DNA of 50,122 bases from JBOHBN01 sp050698355 (GTDB lineage Bacteria; Actinomycetota; Actinomycetes; Streptosporangiales; WHST01): contig JBOHBN010000107.1 of assembly GCA_050698355.1 (NCBI GenBank), forward strand, positions 1-50,122. Direction: 5' to 3'. Positions 6,849 to 15,818 of the stretch are shown one piece after another. A program made the position numbers and the translations under genes. Each line of letters begins with the position of its first letter. Positions within the stretch are counted from its first letter, which is position 1. The notes below the pieces were generated by a model. The model was not told where the DNA came from, searched no databases, and saw nothing but the letters and a program-made list of their open reading frames with translations.

Positions 6849-6860
6849 TTAACCGGTTCA
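6849..6860. promoter_or_regulatory. LacI operator, second copy
   Basis: TTAACCGGTTCA differs from the perfect site by one base and lies 46 bp downstream of it, allowing two-site repression of the transporter operon. Confidence 0.7.
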
Positions 6861-6915
6861 TGGCCGGGTCTGTCCCGGTCCGCGGCGATGGGGAGTCTGA
6901 TATGGGGAGCCCGAC

Positions 6916-8226
6916 GTGGGAAAGCTGAAGCCCGCCGCAGCGATAGCTTCGGTCGCCCTCGTGGCGGCCACGGCCGCCTGCTCCGGCTCCGACAGTGGCG
7001 CGGAGTCGAACACGATCACCTACTGGGCGAGCAACCAGGCGCCCTCCCTGCAGGGCGACAAGAAGATCCTGGGTCCCGAGCTGGACAAGTTCACCAAGCA
7101 GACGGGCATCAAGGTCAAGCTGCGCGTCATCGGCTGGAACGACCTGCTGAACAAGATCATGTCGGCGACGACCTCGGGGCAGGCGCCGGACGTGGTCAAC
7201 ATCGGCAACACCTGGTCGGCCTCGCTGCAGGCGACTGGTGCGTTCGTCCCGTTCGACGACGCGACCACGAAGAAGATCGGCGGCCGGGACAAGTTTCTCG
7301 ACACCAGCATGAGCTCCACCGGCGCCGAGGGAAAGACGCCGACCTCGGTCCCGCTGTACGGGCTGTCATACGGGCTCTTCTACAACAGGGAGGCGTTCGC
7401 GCAAGCGGGCATCGACAGCCCGCCGACCACGTGGGACGAGTTCCGCGCTGACGCGAAAAAGCTGACCGACTCGGCACACAACAAGTACGGCCTCACCATG
7501 GCCGGTGCGAGCTACACCGAGAACGCCCACTTCGCCTTCATCTTCGGCCAACAGCAGGGCGGGGGCTTCTTCGGCAAGAACAGCGACCCGACGTTCACGA
7601 GCAGTCAGAACATCAAGGGAGTGCAGGAGTACATCGACTTCCTCGCGAAGGACAAGGTGGCGACGCCCAGCTCTGCCGAGCATGCCACGACCACGGATGC
7701 GATCGCCGACTTCACGTCCGGCAAGGCCGCCATGCTCATGGGCCAGAACAACACCACGGCCGGCATCAAGGCCAACGGGATGGACGCGAGCGAGTACGGG
7801 GTCGCGCCGCTCCCCTTCCCCGAGCCGATGCCGCCCGGCGGGAAACGCGTCAACAGCCACGTGGCCGGCATCAACATCGCGGCCTTCAAGGACCAGAACG
7901 AACCCGACGCGCTCAAGTTCATCAAGTTCATGACGAGCAAGGACGAGCAGGTCACTCTGAACCAGAAGTTCGGCGCGCTCCCGGTGACCCACGACGCCGC
8001 CGAAGCGCCGGCGTTCCAGACCAAGCGGAACAAGGTCTTCGTCGACGTGCTCGCCAACACCTCGGCGCCTATGCCGATGATCCCCAACGAGAGCCAGTTC
8101 GAGACGACCGTCGGCAACGGGATGAAGGACCTGATCGCCCAGGCCGCGACCGGCAAGCAGGTGACGTCCGATGACGTCAAGCAAGCGCTCGCCGAGGCTC
8201 AGGAGAAGATGGAGAGCGGCGGCTGA
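6916..8226 (+). CDS. ABC transporter sugar-binding lipoprotein
   Basis: A 436-residue family 1 extracellular solute-binding protein. The signal peptide AAAIASVALVAATAAC ends in a lipobox with Cys21, so it is a membrane-anchored lipoprotein. TITYWASNQ and the central SYGLFYNREAFAQAGI with PTTWDEF are typical of carbohydrate-binding members. It would capture the substrate for the two downstream permeases. The start is GTG with GGGGAG a few bases upstream. No ATPase gene lies in the locus, so a shared MsiK-type ATPase is likely used (inference). Confidence 0.93.
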   Translation: MGKLKPAAAIASVALVAATAACSGSDSGAESNTITYWASNQAPSLQGDKKILGPELDKFTKQTGIKVKLRVIGWNDLLNKIMSATTSGQAPDVVNIGNTWSASLQATGAFVPFDDATTKKIGGRDKFLDTSMSSTGAEGKTPTSVPLYGLSYGLFYNREAFAQAGIDSPPTTWDEFRADAKKLTDSAHNKYGLTMAGASYTENAHFAFIFGQQQGGGFFGKNSDPTFTSSQNIKGVQEYIDFLAKDKVATPSSAEHATTTDAIADFTSGKAAMLMGQNNTTAGIKANGMDASEYGVAPLPFPEPMPPGGKRVNSHVAGINIAAFKDQNEPDALKFIKFMTSKDEQVTLNQKFGALPVTHDAAEAPAFQTKRNKVFVDVLANTSAPMPMIPNESQFETTVGNGMKDLIAQAATGKQVTSDDVKQALAEAQEKMESGG

Positions 8227-8229
8227 CCT

Positions 8230-9210
8230 GTGACGGTCACACGGACGCCCCGCAGCCGGGCGCGTGAGCATCCGCGCCCGGCTCCGCACGGCCACGGCAA
8301 GCGGCGGGACGCGACGCGCCCCCGCCTCTTTCCCTACCTGCTGCTGGCGCCCGCCATCGTGTTCGAACTGATCGTCCACGTGATCCCGATGCTCACCGGG
8401 GTCGGGATCAGCTTCTTGAAGCTCAACGCGTTCTTCCTCCGCAACTGGCTCGAGGCACCGTTCGCGGCGTTCGAGAACTACGCCTACGCCGTGGACTTCC
8501 ACGGCAGCATCGGCGAGTCGCTGCTGCGGTCCTTCGGCGTGACCGTCGCGTTCACGATCCTGGTGGTCGCGGCGTCGTGGTTCCTCGGCATCCTGGCCGC
8601 AACGCTGCTGCAGCGCAGCTTCCGCGGGCGGGCGCTACTGCGGACGCTGTTCCTCATCCCGTACGCACTACCCGTCTACGCCGGGGTCATCATCTGGAAG
8701 TTCATGCTGAGCCGGGACAACGGGATGGTGAACCACCTGCTCGCGCAGACCGGGCTCACCGACGGTCACACATTCTGGCTGATCGGCAACAACGCGTTCG
8801 CGAGCATCGTAGTCGTCGCCACCTGGCGGCTGTGGCCGTTCGCCTTCCTCACGCTGATGGCCGGGATGCAGTCGATACCGCAGGACCTGTACGAGGCGGC
8901 GGCCGTGGACGGCGCCGGGATGTGGGCACAGTTTCGCAAGCTGACGTTGCCGATGTTGCGGCCGGTCAACCAGGTGCTGCTGCTGGTGCTGTTCCTGTGG
9001 ACCTTCAACGACTTCAACGTGCCGTACACGCTGTTCTCCAGCTCGGTCCCGCCATCGGCGGACCTCATCACCATCCACGTGTACCAGAGCTCGTTCCAAA
9101 CCTGGAACTTCGGCCTCGGCTCCGCGATGTCGGTCCTGCTGCTGATCTTCCTGCTCATCGTGACGTTGGCCTACCTGCTAGCCACATCGACGAGGTCGCG
9201 CCATGCGTGA
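8230..9210 (+). CDS. ABC sugar transporter permease, MalF-like
   Basis: A 326-residue permease with six transmembrane helices; the first is near residues 35-58. The ABC-interaction (EAA) loop reads YEAAAVDGAGMWAQFRKLTLPML. It has a long basic, proline-rich N-terminus (about 35 residues). The GTG start is 3 bp after the binding-protein stop and the gene overlaps the next permease by 8 bp, as in one operon. It forms half of the membrane channel with the following permease. Confidence 0.93.
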   Translation: MTVTRTPRSRAREHPRPAPHGHGKRRDATRPRLFPYLLLAPAIVFELIVHVIPMLTGVGISFLKLNAFFLRNWLEAPFAAFENYAYAVDFHGSIGESLLRSFGVTVAFTILVVAASWFLGILAATLLQRSFRGRALLRTLFLIPYALPVYAGVIIWKFMLSRDNGMVNHLLAQTGLTDGHTFWLIGNNAFASIVVVATWRLWPFAFLTLMAGMQSIPQDLYEAAAVDGAGMWAQFRKLTLPMLRPVNQVLLLVLFLWTFNDFNVPYTLFSSSVPPSADLITIHVYQSSFQTWNFGLGSAMSVLLLIFLLIVTLAYLLATSTRSRHA

Positions 9211-10042
9211 ATCGCCATCGTTCAAGGTGCTGCGGGTCGTCGGGCTTGCCTTCCTGACCGTGTTCACGGTAGCGCCGCTCTATGTGATGATCACCTCGGC
9301 TATGAAACCGCTGGGCGACGTGCAAGGCCCGTTCCACTGGTGGCCGAGCACCATCACGTTCCGCCCGTACATCGACATCTGGTCGACGATCCCGCTCGCC
9401 CGGTACTTCCTCAACAGCGCGATCGTCTCCCTCGCGGCCACCGCCTTCTCGGTCGCCATCGCGGTGTTCGCCGCGTACGCGATCAGCCGGTACAGGTTCA
9501 CCGGCCGCGGCGTGTTCCGGATGACGGTGCTGTCCACGCAGATGTTCCCGGGCATCCTGTTCCTGCTGCCGCTGTACCTGATCTACGTCAACATCGGTGA
9601 GCTGACCGGCCTCGCGTTGACCGGCAGCCGGATCGGACTGATCATCACCTACCTCACGTTCTCGCTGCCGTTCTCGATCTGGATGCTCGTCGGCTACTTC
9701 GAGTCGATCCCGAGGGGCCTGGACGAGGCAGCGATGGTCGACGGTGCGGGCCGGCTGCGCATCCTGCTGCGGATCGTGGTGCCGGCCGCCAAGCCGGGCA
9801 TCGTCGCGGTCGGGATCTACGCGTTCATGACCGCCTGGGGTGAGACACTCTTCGCGTCGGTGCTCACCAACGACTCGACCAAGACGCTCGCGATCGGGCT
9901 GCGCGAGTACTCCACCCAGACATCGGTGTACTGGAACCAGATCATGGCCGCGTCGCTGGTCGTGAGCGTCCCCGTCGTCGTCGGCTTCCTCCTGCTCCAG
10001 CGACACCTGGTCCAGGGGCTCACCGCCGGCGCGGTGAAGTAG
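9203..10042 (+). CDS. ABC sugar transporter permease, MalG-like
   Basis: A 279-residue permease with six transmembrane segments; PLYVMITSAMKPLGDV follows the first helix as in MalG-type subunits and the EAA loop reads LDEAAMVDGAGRLRILLRIV. The gene starts 8 bp before the stop of the upstream permease. With that protein it forms the inner-membrane channel of a CUT1-type importer for oligosaccharides. Confidence 0.93.
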   Translation: MRESPSFKVLRVVGLAFLTVFTVAPLYVMITSAMKPLGDVQGPFHWWPSTITFRPYIDIWSTIPLARYFLNSAIVSLAATAFSVAIAVFAAYAISRYRFTGRGVFRMTVLSTQMFPGILFLLPLYLIYVNIGELTGLALTGSRIGLIITYLTFSLPFSIWMLVGYFESIPRGLDEAAMVDGAGRLRILLRIVVPAAKPGIVAVGIYAFMTAWGETLFASVLTNDSTKTLAIGLREYSTQTSVYWNQIMAASLVVSVPVVVGFLLLQRHLVQGLTAGAVK

Positions 10043-10081
10043 CACCAATCGCTTCCTACGCAGAAAGGAGCCGTTCTTCGG

Positions 10082-12046
10082 ATGCGGCGCAACTCGGCGA
10101 AAGTGACGGCGGCCGGGCGGCCGGTCAGCTGGCTTGGCGCGAACTTCTGGTCGCGTACGGGTGGCCCGCTGATGTGGCGGAACTACGACCGGCGGACAGT
10201 GCGCGAGGAGCTGGCCGTCCTCGCCGAGCACGGGCTCACGCAGACACGTTCGTTCTTCTACTGGCCCGACTTCCACCCCGAGCCCGACGTCATCGACGAG
10301 CAGAAGATGGAGTGCTTCGGTGACTTCCTGGACGCGCACCTGGAGTCCGGCATGTCCTCCATACCGACGTTCATCGTCGGGCACATGTCCGGGCAGAACT
10401 GGGATCCCGCCTGGCGGCAGGGCGAGGACCTCTACGCCGATGTGTGGCTGGTCGGCCGCCAGGCGTGGTTCGTCGAGCATATGGTGCGGCGCTTCCACGA
10501 CCACGACGCTGTCGCCGGCTGGCTGATCAGCAACGAGATGCCGATCTACGGGCGGCACCGCGACGAGCCGGCGGCCCCGACGCGCGACGTCACCAGCTGG
10601 GCGACGCTGATGGTACAAGCCGTGCGCGCGGGCGGCGGCCGGCAGCCGGTGTCGCTCGGTGACGGCGCCTGGGGCATCGAGGTAACCGGCAATGACAACG
10701 GGTACTCGGTACGCGACACCGGCCGGCTCGTCGACTTCGTCGGCCCGCACGTGTACCCGACGGAGTCCGATCCTGTTCGCCAGCACCTCACCGCAGCGTT
10801 CACGTGCGAGCTCGCCGCGGTGGCGGGCAAGCCGGTCGTGCTCGAGGAGTTCGGCCACTCCACCGACGTCGTCTCCGAACCGAACCAGGGCCACTACTAC
10901 CGGCAGGTACTGCACACCTCGCTGCTCGCCGGGGCGACCGGCTGGCTCGCCTGGAACAACACCGACTACGACCACCTGTACGACCAGAACCCGTACCGGC
11001 ACCATCCATTCGAGATGCACTTCGGTATCACCACGAGCACTGGTCAGCCGAAGGCACCGCTGCGGGAGGTACGCGAGTTCGCCAGGATGCTCGCCGACGT
11101 CGACTTCGAGCGGACCCGCCGCGACGACGCGGAGGCCGCCCTCGTGGTGACCTCGTACCTCGAGCGCGGGTACCCCGTCTCGACCGGGTCTGACCGGCGG
11201 CTGGTCTACGACTCGCTCAAGCAGGCCTACGTGGTGGCGCGGGAGGCGCACCTGCCGGTCGGCTTCACGCGTGAGGAGGACGGAGTCGACGCCGACGCAC
11301 GGCTGTACCTGCTGCCGTCCACCAAGCAGATGCTCGCCCCCACCCGGCACCTGCTGCGCGAGCGTGCGGAGCGCGGCGCCGTCGTGTACCTGTCCTACTG
11401 CGCGGGCGACAACACCTACCACCGTGGCTCCTGGTTCCAGGGGTTGAACGAGATGTTCGGCGTCGAGCACCAGCTCGCGTACGGTCTCAACGATCCCATC
11501 CACACCGATCAGGTCGAGCTCACGTTCACCGAGGACTTCGGCTCCGTCGGCGCCGGTGAGACGTTGCGGTTCGCCGTGACGGGCAACGAGCACAGCCGGT
11601 GCCGCCTGCCGGTCATCCCGACGGACGCGAAGGTGGTCGCTGTCGACGCGGACGGGTCCCCTGCGCTGTTGCGCAACGCGGTCGGCGACGGTGCGACGGT
11701 GCTGTGTACGTACCCCCTGGAGCACATGGCGGCGAACAGCGCTCGGGTCAATCCCGAGGACACCCACCGGCTGTACGACGCGCTCGCCGTCGTTGCAGGC
11801 GTACGCCGGCACGTCGTGGTCGACGACCCGCTCGTGTTCACCGACACGCTGGTGCACGAGGACGGCAGGCGGTTCGCCTGGTTCGTCAGCGAGCATGACG
11901 CGCCGGTGACCGTGCAGCCGCTGCTCGGCGGCGCACCATTGCGGGCGCTGGACGGCGGGACCTCGCTCACCGAGGTCTCCCTTCCGGCGTACGGCGTCCA
12001 GGTACTCGAAATCGAGCGGGAGGGGCAAGCGCGTGGTGACAACTGA
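10082..12046 (+). CDS. GH5-like glycoside hydrolase with GATase-like C-terminal region
   Basis: A 654-residue cytoplasmic protein without signal peptide. The first 340 residues form a clan GH-A barrel: the acid/base Glu is likely E152 in ISNEMP and the nucleophile E256 in VVLEEFG; RSFFYWPDF and GPHVYPTE fit as well. The remaining 300 residues resemble the trimerisation (GATase-like) and C-terminal beta domains of GH42-type enzymes. Substrate specificity is not readable, but mannan- or glucan-type oligosaccharides are plausible given the GH1 partner. AAAGGAG lies upstream of the ATG, and the gene overlaps the GH1 gene by 14 bp. Confidence 0.8.
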   Translation: MRRNSAKVTAAGRPVSWLGANFWSRTGGPLMWRNYDRRTVREELAVLAEHGLTQTRSFFYWPDFHPEPDVIDEQKMECFGDFLDAHLESGMSSIPTFIVGHMSGQNWDPAWRQGEDLYADVWLVGRQAWFVEHMVRRFHDHDAVAGWLISNEMPIYGRHRDEPAAPTRDVTSWATLMVQAVRAGGGRQPVSLGDGAWGIEVTGNDNGYSVRDTGRLVDFVGPHVYPTESDPVRQHLTAAFTCELAAVAGKPVVLEEFGHSTDVVSEPNQGHYYRQVLHTSLLAGATGWLAWNNTDYDHLYDQNPYRHHPFEMHFGITTSTGQPKAPLREVREFARMLADVDFERTRRDDAEAALVVTSYLERGYPVSTGSDRRLVYDSLKQAYVVAREAHLPVGFTREEDGVDADARLYLLPSTKQMLAPTRHLLRERAERGAVVYLSYCAGDNTYHRGSWFQGLNEMFGVEHQLAYGLNDPIHTDQVELTFTEDFGSVGAGETLRFAVTGNEHSRCRLPVIPTDAKVVAVDADGSPALLRNAVGDGATVLCTYPLEHMAANSARVNPEDTHRLYDALAVVAGVRRHVVVDDPLVFTDTLVHEDGRRFAWFVSEHDAPVTVQPLLGGAPLRALDGGTSLTEVSLPAYGVQVLEIEREGQARGDN

Positions 12047-13409
12047 CTTCCCGTCGTTCCCGGAGGGATTCCTGTGGGGAGCGGCGACCGCCTCGTACCA
12101 GATCGAGGGCGCGGTCGACGAGGACGGCCGCGGCCCGTCCATCTGGGACACGTTCACGCACACACCCGGGAACGTCGCCAACGGCGACACCGGCGACGTC
12201 GCGTGCGACCACTACCACCGGTACGCCGAGGACGTCGCGCTGATCCGCGACCTCGGCCTGGGCGCGTACCGGTTCTCGATCGCCTGGCCCCGCATCCAGC
12301 CGCACGGCAAGGGGCCGGTCAACCCTGCGGGCCTGGACTTCTACTCGCGGCTCGTGGACGCGCTGCTCGAAGCCGGGGTGGTCCCGTGCGCCACGCTGTA
12401 CCACTGGGACCTGCCGCAGGCGTTGGAGGACGCGGGCGGCTGGCGCGTGCGCGATACCGCCGAGCGGTTCGCGGAGTACGCGGCGCTCGTGCACGGCGCG
12501 CTGGGCGACCGGGTGCCACTGTGGATCACGCTCAACGAGCCCTACTGCACCGCGTTCACGGGGTACGCCGAGGGCCGGCACGCCCCAGGCGCACGCGAGG
12601 GGCACGGCGCGCTCGCGGCCGCCCACCACCTGATGGTGGCGCACGGGCTGGCCATGCGCGCGATGCGCGCGGGCAGGCACGGCGACGAGCGGTTCGGGAT
12701 CGCCCTGAACCTCAACCCCGTCGTGCCCGCGACGGGCTCGCAGGCGGACGCGGACGCCGCGCAGCGGGCCGAGCTGCTGTCCAACCGCGTGTTCACCGAC
12801 CCGGTGCTCGCCGGGCGGTACCCGGCGGGCGAGCGGGAGCTCTGGGGCGAGCTGACCGACTTCGGCTTCCGCCGTGACGGGGATCTGGCGCTCGCGGCGG
12901 AGCCGCTGGACTTCCTCGGCGTGAACAACTACCACCCGATGTACGCCAAGCACGCGCCGACCTCGGACACCGATCCCACGCGGCGCGCAGCCACGGACAT
13001 CGACGTGCTCCCGAACCCGCCCGCGGAACTCGACCGTACGGCGATGGGCTGGCCGGTCGAGGCCGACGGCTTGCGCAGGCTGCTCGGCTGGCTCGCCGCC
13101 ACGTACCCGGAGCTACCGCCCGTCTACATCACCGAGAACGGCGCCGCGTACCCCGATGCCGTGGTCGACGGCACGGTCGACGACCAAGAGCGCATCCGGT
13201 ACCTCGACGCGCACCTGCGCGCCGTACGCGCCGCGATCGACGACGGCGTCGACGTGCGCGGGTACTTCTGCTGGTCGTTGCTGGACAACTTCGAGTGGAG
13301 CTTCGGGTTCTCGAAGCGGTTCGGCCTGGTCTACGTCGACTACCCGACCCAGCGGCGCATCTCGAAGACGAGCTACCGCTGGTACGCCGATGTCGCCTCG
13401 CGCCAATAA
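12033..13409 (+). CDS. GH1 family beta-glucosidase
   Basis: A 458-residue GH1 enzyme of normal length. The N-terminal signature FLWGAATASYQIEGA is present; the acid/base is E169 in TLNEP and the nucleophile E368 in ITENG. It hydrolyses terminal beta-linked glucose or a related sugar from short oligosaccharides in the cytoplasm. No signal peptide. It starts (GTG) inside the end of the GH5-like gene and closes the LacI-ABC-GH locus. Its 3' end overlaps the convergent DivIVA-like gene by 37 bp. Confidence 0.93.
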   Translation: MVTTDFPSFPEGFLWGAATASYQIEGAVDEDGRGPSIWDTFTHTPGNVANGDTGDVACDHYHRYAEDVALIRDLGLGAYRFSIAWPRIQPHGKGPVNPAGLDFYSRLVDALLEAGVVPCATLYHWDLPQALEDAGGWRVRDTAERFAEYAALVHGALGDRVPLWITLNEPYCTAFTGYAEGRHAPGAREGHGALAAAHHLMVAHGLAMRAMRAGRHGDERFGIALNLNPVVPATGSQADADAAQRAELLSNRVFTDPVLAGRYPAGERELWGELTDFGFRRDGDLALAAEPLDFLGVNNYHPMYAKHAPTSDTDPTRRAATDIDVLPNPPAELDRTAMGWPVEADGLRRLLGWLAATYPELPPVYITENGAAYPDAVVDGTVDDQERIRYLDAHLRAVRAAIDDGVDVRGYFCWSLLDNFEWSFGFSKRFGLVYVDYPTQRRISKTSYRWYADVASRQ

Positions 13410-13900
13410 TCGAGTGCGCGCCGTAGCCCGGCAAGGCAGTGGTCGAGCTCGGCGCGCTGCCGTTCGACCTGGGTGCTCTGCCGCCCCGCTTCGGCACGCA
13501 CCTGCTCGCCGTCGCGGCGAGCAGTCCTGACGACGTCCTCGGCCTGCCGGCGGGCGATGCCGAGGACCTCGTCGTACTCGGTACGGGCCTGCTCGCGCGT
13601 GCGTTCGAGGACGTCCGCGGCTTCCTCCTCGGCGAGGCGTAGCACCTCCGCGGCGCGGGTGCCGAGGCTGCCGTAGGTCGGGCGCTCGTACTCGTCGAGC
13701 TGCCGTTGCAGCTCGACGACCTGCTCTTCGAGGTCAGCGGTGCGCCGACGCAGGTTGGCGAGGGCCGTCTGGACGTTGCGGACATAGGTGTCGACTTGCG
13801 AGCGTGCGTAGCCACGGATGGCCACGTCGAAGACGCGGTCGGAGAACAAGTCCTCGAACCGCTCATCGGCCGCTACTCGCTGCGGGGATAGCGAACTCAC
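13373..13900 (-). CDS. DivIVA-domain coiled-coil protein
   Basis: About 175 residues. The N-terminal DivIVA signature reads RVFDVAIRGYARSQVDTYV and is followed by a long heptad-patterned, Glu/Arg/Ala-rich coiled coil. DivIVA-type proteins bind curved membrane at poles or septa and organise growth; this one is much shorter than Wag31/DivIVA and is probably an accessory paralogue. Two GTG starts exist (13909 and 13900); the second is better spaced from GGGGAGG, the first being too close. The C-terminus overlaps the convergent GH1 gene by 37 bp. Confidence 0.8.
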   Translation of the reverse strand: MSSLSPQRVAADERFEDLFSDRVFDVAIRGYARSQVDTYVRNVQTALANLRRRTADLEEQVVELQRQLDEYERPTYGSLGTRAAEVLRLAEEEAADVLERTREQARTEYDEVLGIARRQAEDVVRTARRDGEQVRAEAGRQSTQVERQRAELDHCLAGLRRALDYWREATSAYQR

Positions 13901-14120
13901 CCAGGTCACCCCTCCCCCGAGTGGGCGCGGTTACCTTTGTCCCATTATGCGCATGCTGCCCAATGTCGTCGACAGTCGAGCTGCGCTGCGTCCAATCCGG
14001 ACGGCCATCTGTCACGGACGCATCGCCGTCGGTAGCCGGACGGCCGTAGCCTCCTCCGCGATCTTCGTGCCCGGCGACCGGAACCGGTAGTGTCGGTGAT
14101 CATCTTCTCGGGGAGGTTTC

Positions 14121-14942
14121 ATGCGGGTGCTCGTGTCCGTTGACATGGAAGGCATCGCCGGCGTGGTCGCGGGCGAGGACGTGCGTCCCGGCCACGCGGA
14201 GTACGAACGGGGGCGCGGCTACATGACCGCGGAGGCGAGCGCAGCCGTCCGCGGCGTACTCGCGCACGACGCGGATGCCGAAGTGCTCGTCGCGGACGCA
14301 CACGCCGGATTTCGCAACCTGCTCCCCCACGAGCTGGACCGGCGCTGCACGCTGCTGCGGGGCAAGCCGCGTGAGCACGGCATGCTCGCCGGCGTAGACG
14401 GCGACGTGGACGCGGTCTGCTTCATCGGCTACCACGGGATGGCCGGTACGGCCCGCTCGGTGCTCGCGCACACGATCAGCAGCGCGGCGATCACCGGCGT
14501 ACGCTGCAACGGCCGCGAGCTCGGCGAGACCGGCCTGAACGCGGCGCTCGCCGCGCACTACGGCGCCGCCCCGGTCCTCGCCGCCGGCGACGACTCGCTC
14601 GCCCGCGAGGCGGAGGAGGTCGTTCCCGGCCTGTATGCGGTGACGGTCAAGTGGGCGGTCGGCTTCGCGGCCGCGCGCAACCTGCACCCGGACGAGGCGT
14701 GCGACCGGATCGAGGCGGCGGTGCCGCGCGCCCTCCGCGACCGCGCCGACGTACGCCCGCCCCGCTTCGGCGGCGAGGTCGACCTGGAGGTGGACGTGCG
14801 CACCCCGTTCATGACCGAGCGGGCGCAGCTGATCCCGGGCGTCGGCCTGCGCGGCTCGCGTACGCTCGGTTACACAGCGCCGGACTTCCCGACCGCGTAC
14901 AGCCTGGTGTCACTGTTCGCCGCGCTCGCCTCGGTCGAGTGA
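14121..14942 (+). CDS. M55 family D-aminopeptidase (DppA-like)
   Basis: A 273-residue zinc peptidase. The N-terminal SVDMEGIAGVV has the metal-binding Asp and Glu of DppA; further ligands are in VADAHAGF, GYHGMAG and GRELGETGLNA. DppA-type enzymes cleave D-amino-acid-containing dipeptides such as D-Ala-D-Ala, in the cytoplasm. GGGGAGG lies before the ATG. The gene stands alone between the DivIVA-like gene and the convergent reductase, with no dipeptide transporter next to it. Confidence 0.9.
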   Translation: MRVLVSVDMEGIAGVVAGEDVRPGHAEYERGRGYMTAEASAAVRGVLAHDADAEVLVADAHAGFRNLLPHELDRRCTLLRGKPREHGMLAGVDGDVDAVCFIGYHGMAGTARSVLAHTISSAAITGVRCNGRELGETGLNAALAAHYGAAPVLAAGDDSLAREAEEVVPGLYAVTVKWAVGFAAARNLHPDEACDRIEAAVPRALRDRADVRPPRFGGEVDLEVDVRTPFMTERAQLIPGVGLRGSRTLGYTAPDFPTAYSLVSLFAALASVE

Positions 14943-14992
14943 CGCGGCCCTCCCCCCGGAGGGCCAGGGACGGCGGAGTACGCGCACCGGCG

Positions 14993-15724
14993 CTACGGCT
15001 GGGGCGTGTAGCTGACGAACAGGAAACCGTCCTCTTCCAGCAGCCGCGTCAGGCGCAGGTGGTCCGGTTCGGGCAGCGGCGAGCCGTTGGTCACGCGCAA
15101 CCCGTCGCCGCAGACCACGTTCGGCGCGAGTGTGAGGCACAGCTCGTCGACCATCCCGGCGGCGAACATCTGGGCGAGCACCGTCGGGCCGCCCTCGCAC
15201 AGGACGTGCCGCAGGCCGCGGGCGTGCAGGCCGCTCACCGCCGCGGGCAGGCCCACCCGGTCGGTACCGGCCGTCACCAGGTCGGCGACCGCGCCGGCGG
15301 CTTGACGCCGGCCCTCGGGTGCCGAACTGGTCGTGACGACCAGCGGCCGCTGCGGGCAGTCGGCGAACGGCGGGCCGCCGAAGTCCATGGCCAGGCGCCC
15401 CGATAGCACCGCGAGCCGGGGATGCGCGTCCAGCCCGCGCGCCTTGCGGTATCGCTGCCAGTCGTCGGGAATCAGCGGGCCGCCATAACCCTCCGCGCGA
15501 ATTGTGCCCGCGCCGACCAGGATGACGTCGCTCAGCGCGCGCAACAGCTGCAGCATCCGCTGGTCGGCAGGACCGGAGAGCGGGCCGACATGTCCCGCCA
15601 CCGTCGCCGCACCGTCGGCACTCGACACCATGGCGGCCCGGACGTACGAGGGCGTCGTCGGCGGCAGTGTGTACGCCGTAACCGGATCGACGTCCGTCCC
15701 GGGACCGGGCAACAGCTCGCGCAC
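14993..15724 (-). CDS. RibD C-terminal-type (pyrimidine) reductase
   Basis: A 243-residue protein of the dihydrofolate-reductase-like RibD_C fold. Visible motifs are SSADGAATVAG, the nucleotide-binding VILVGAGTIRAEGY and LRHVLCEGGPTVLAQ. Stand-alone RibD_C proteins reduce aminouracil-type or related substrates with NADPH; this lineage in actinobacteria is usually labelled pyrimidine reductase family. No riboflavin genes are nearby. It is divergent from the folP2-type gene across an AT-rich 94-bp region, so both are pterin/flavin-type fold enzymes that may share a promoter region (inference). Confidence 0.85.
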   Translation of the reverse strand: MRELLPGPGTDVDPVTAYTLPPTTPSYVRAAMVSSADGAATVAGHVGPLSGPADQRMLQLLRALSDVILVGAGTIRAEGYGGPLIPDDWQRYRKARGLDAHPRLAVLSGRLAMDFGGPPFADCPQRPLVVTTSSAPEGRRQAAGAVADLVTAGTDRVGLPAAVSGLHARGLRHVLCEGGPTVLAQMFAAGMVDELCLTLAPNVVCGDGLRVTNGSPLPEPDHLRLTRLLEEDGFLFVSYTPQP

Positions 15725-15818
15725 GATGATCTCACCCCTGCTCCTACGTTCGGTCTCTAAAAAAGATATAGGCTAATCCTAGAAAGCGGCGCCCGCCGAC
15801 CGAGAGAGGTGCCTCCAA

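Noticed and set aside
9155..12190. Open frame of about 1010 codons on the minus strand
   Set aside because: It is antisense to the permease, GH5-like and GH1 genes; its composition (Val, Arg, Gly, Asp and Pro repeats, no domain) is that of a high-GC shadow frame.
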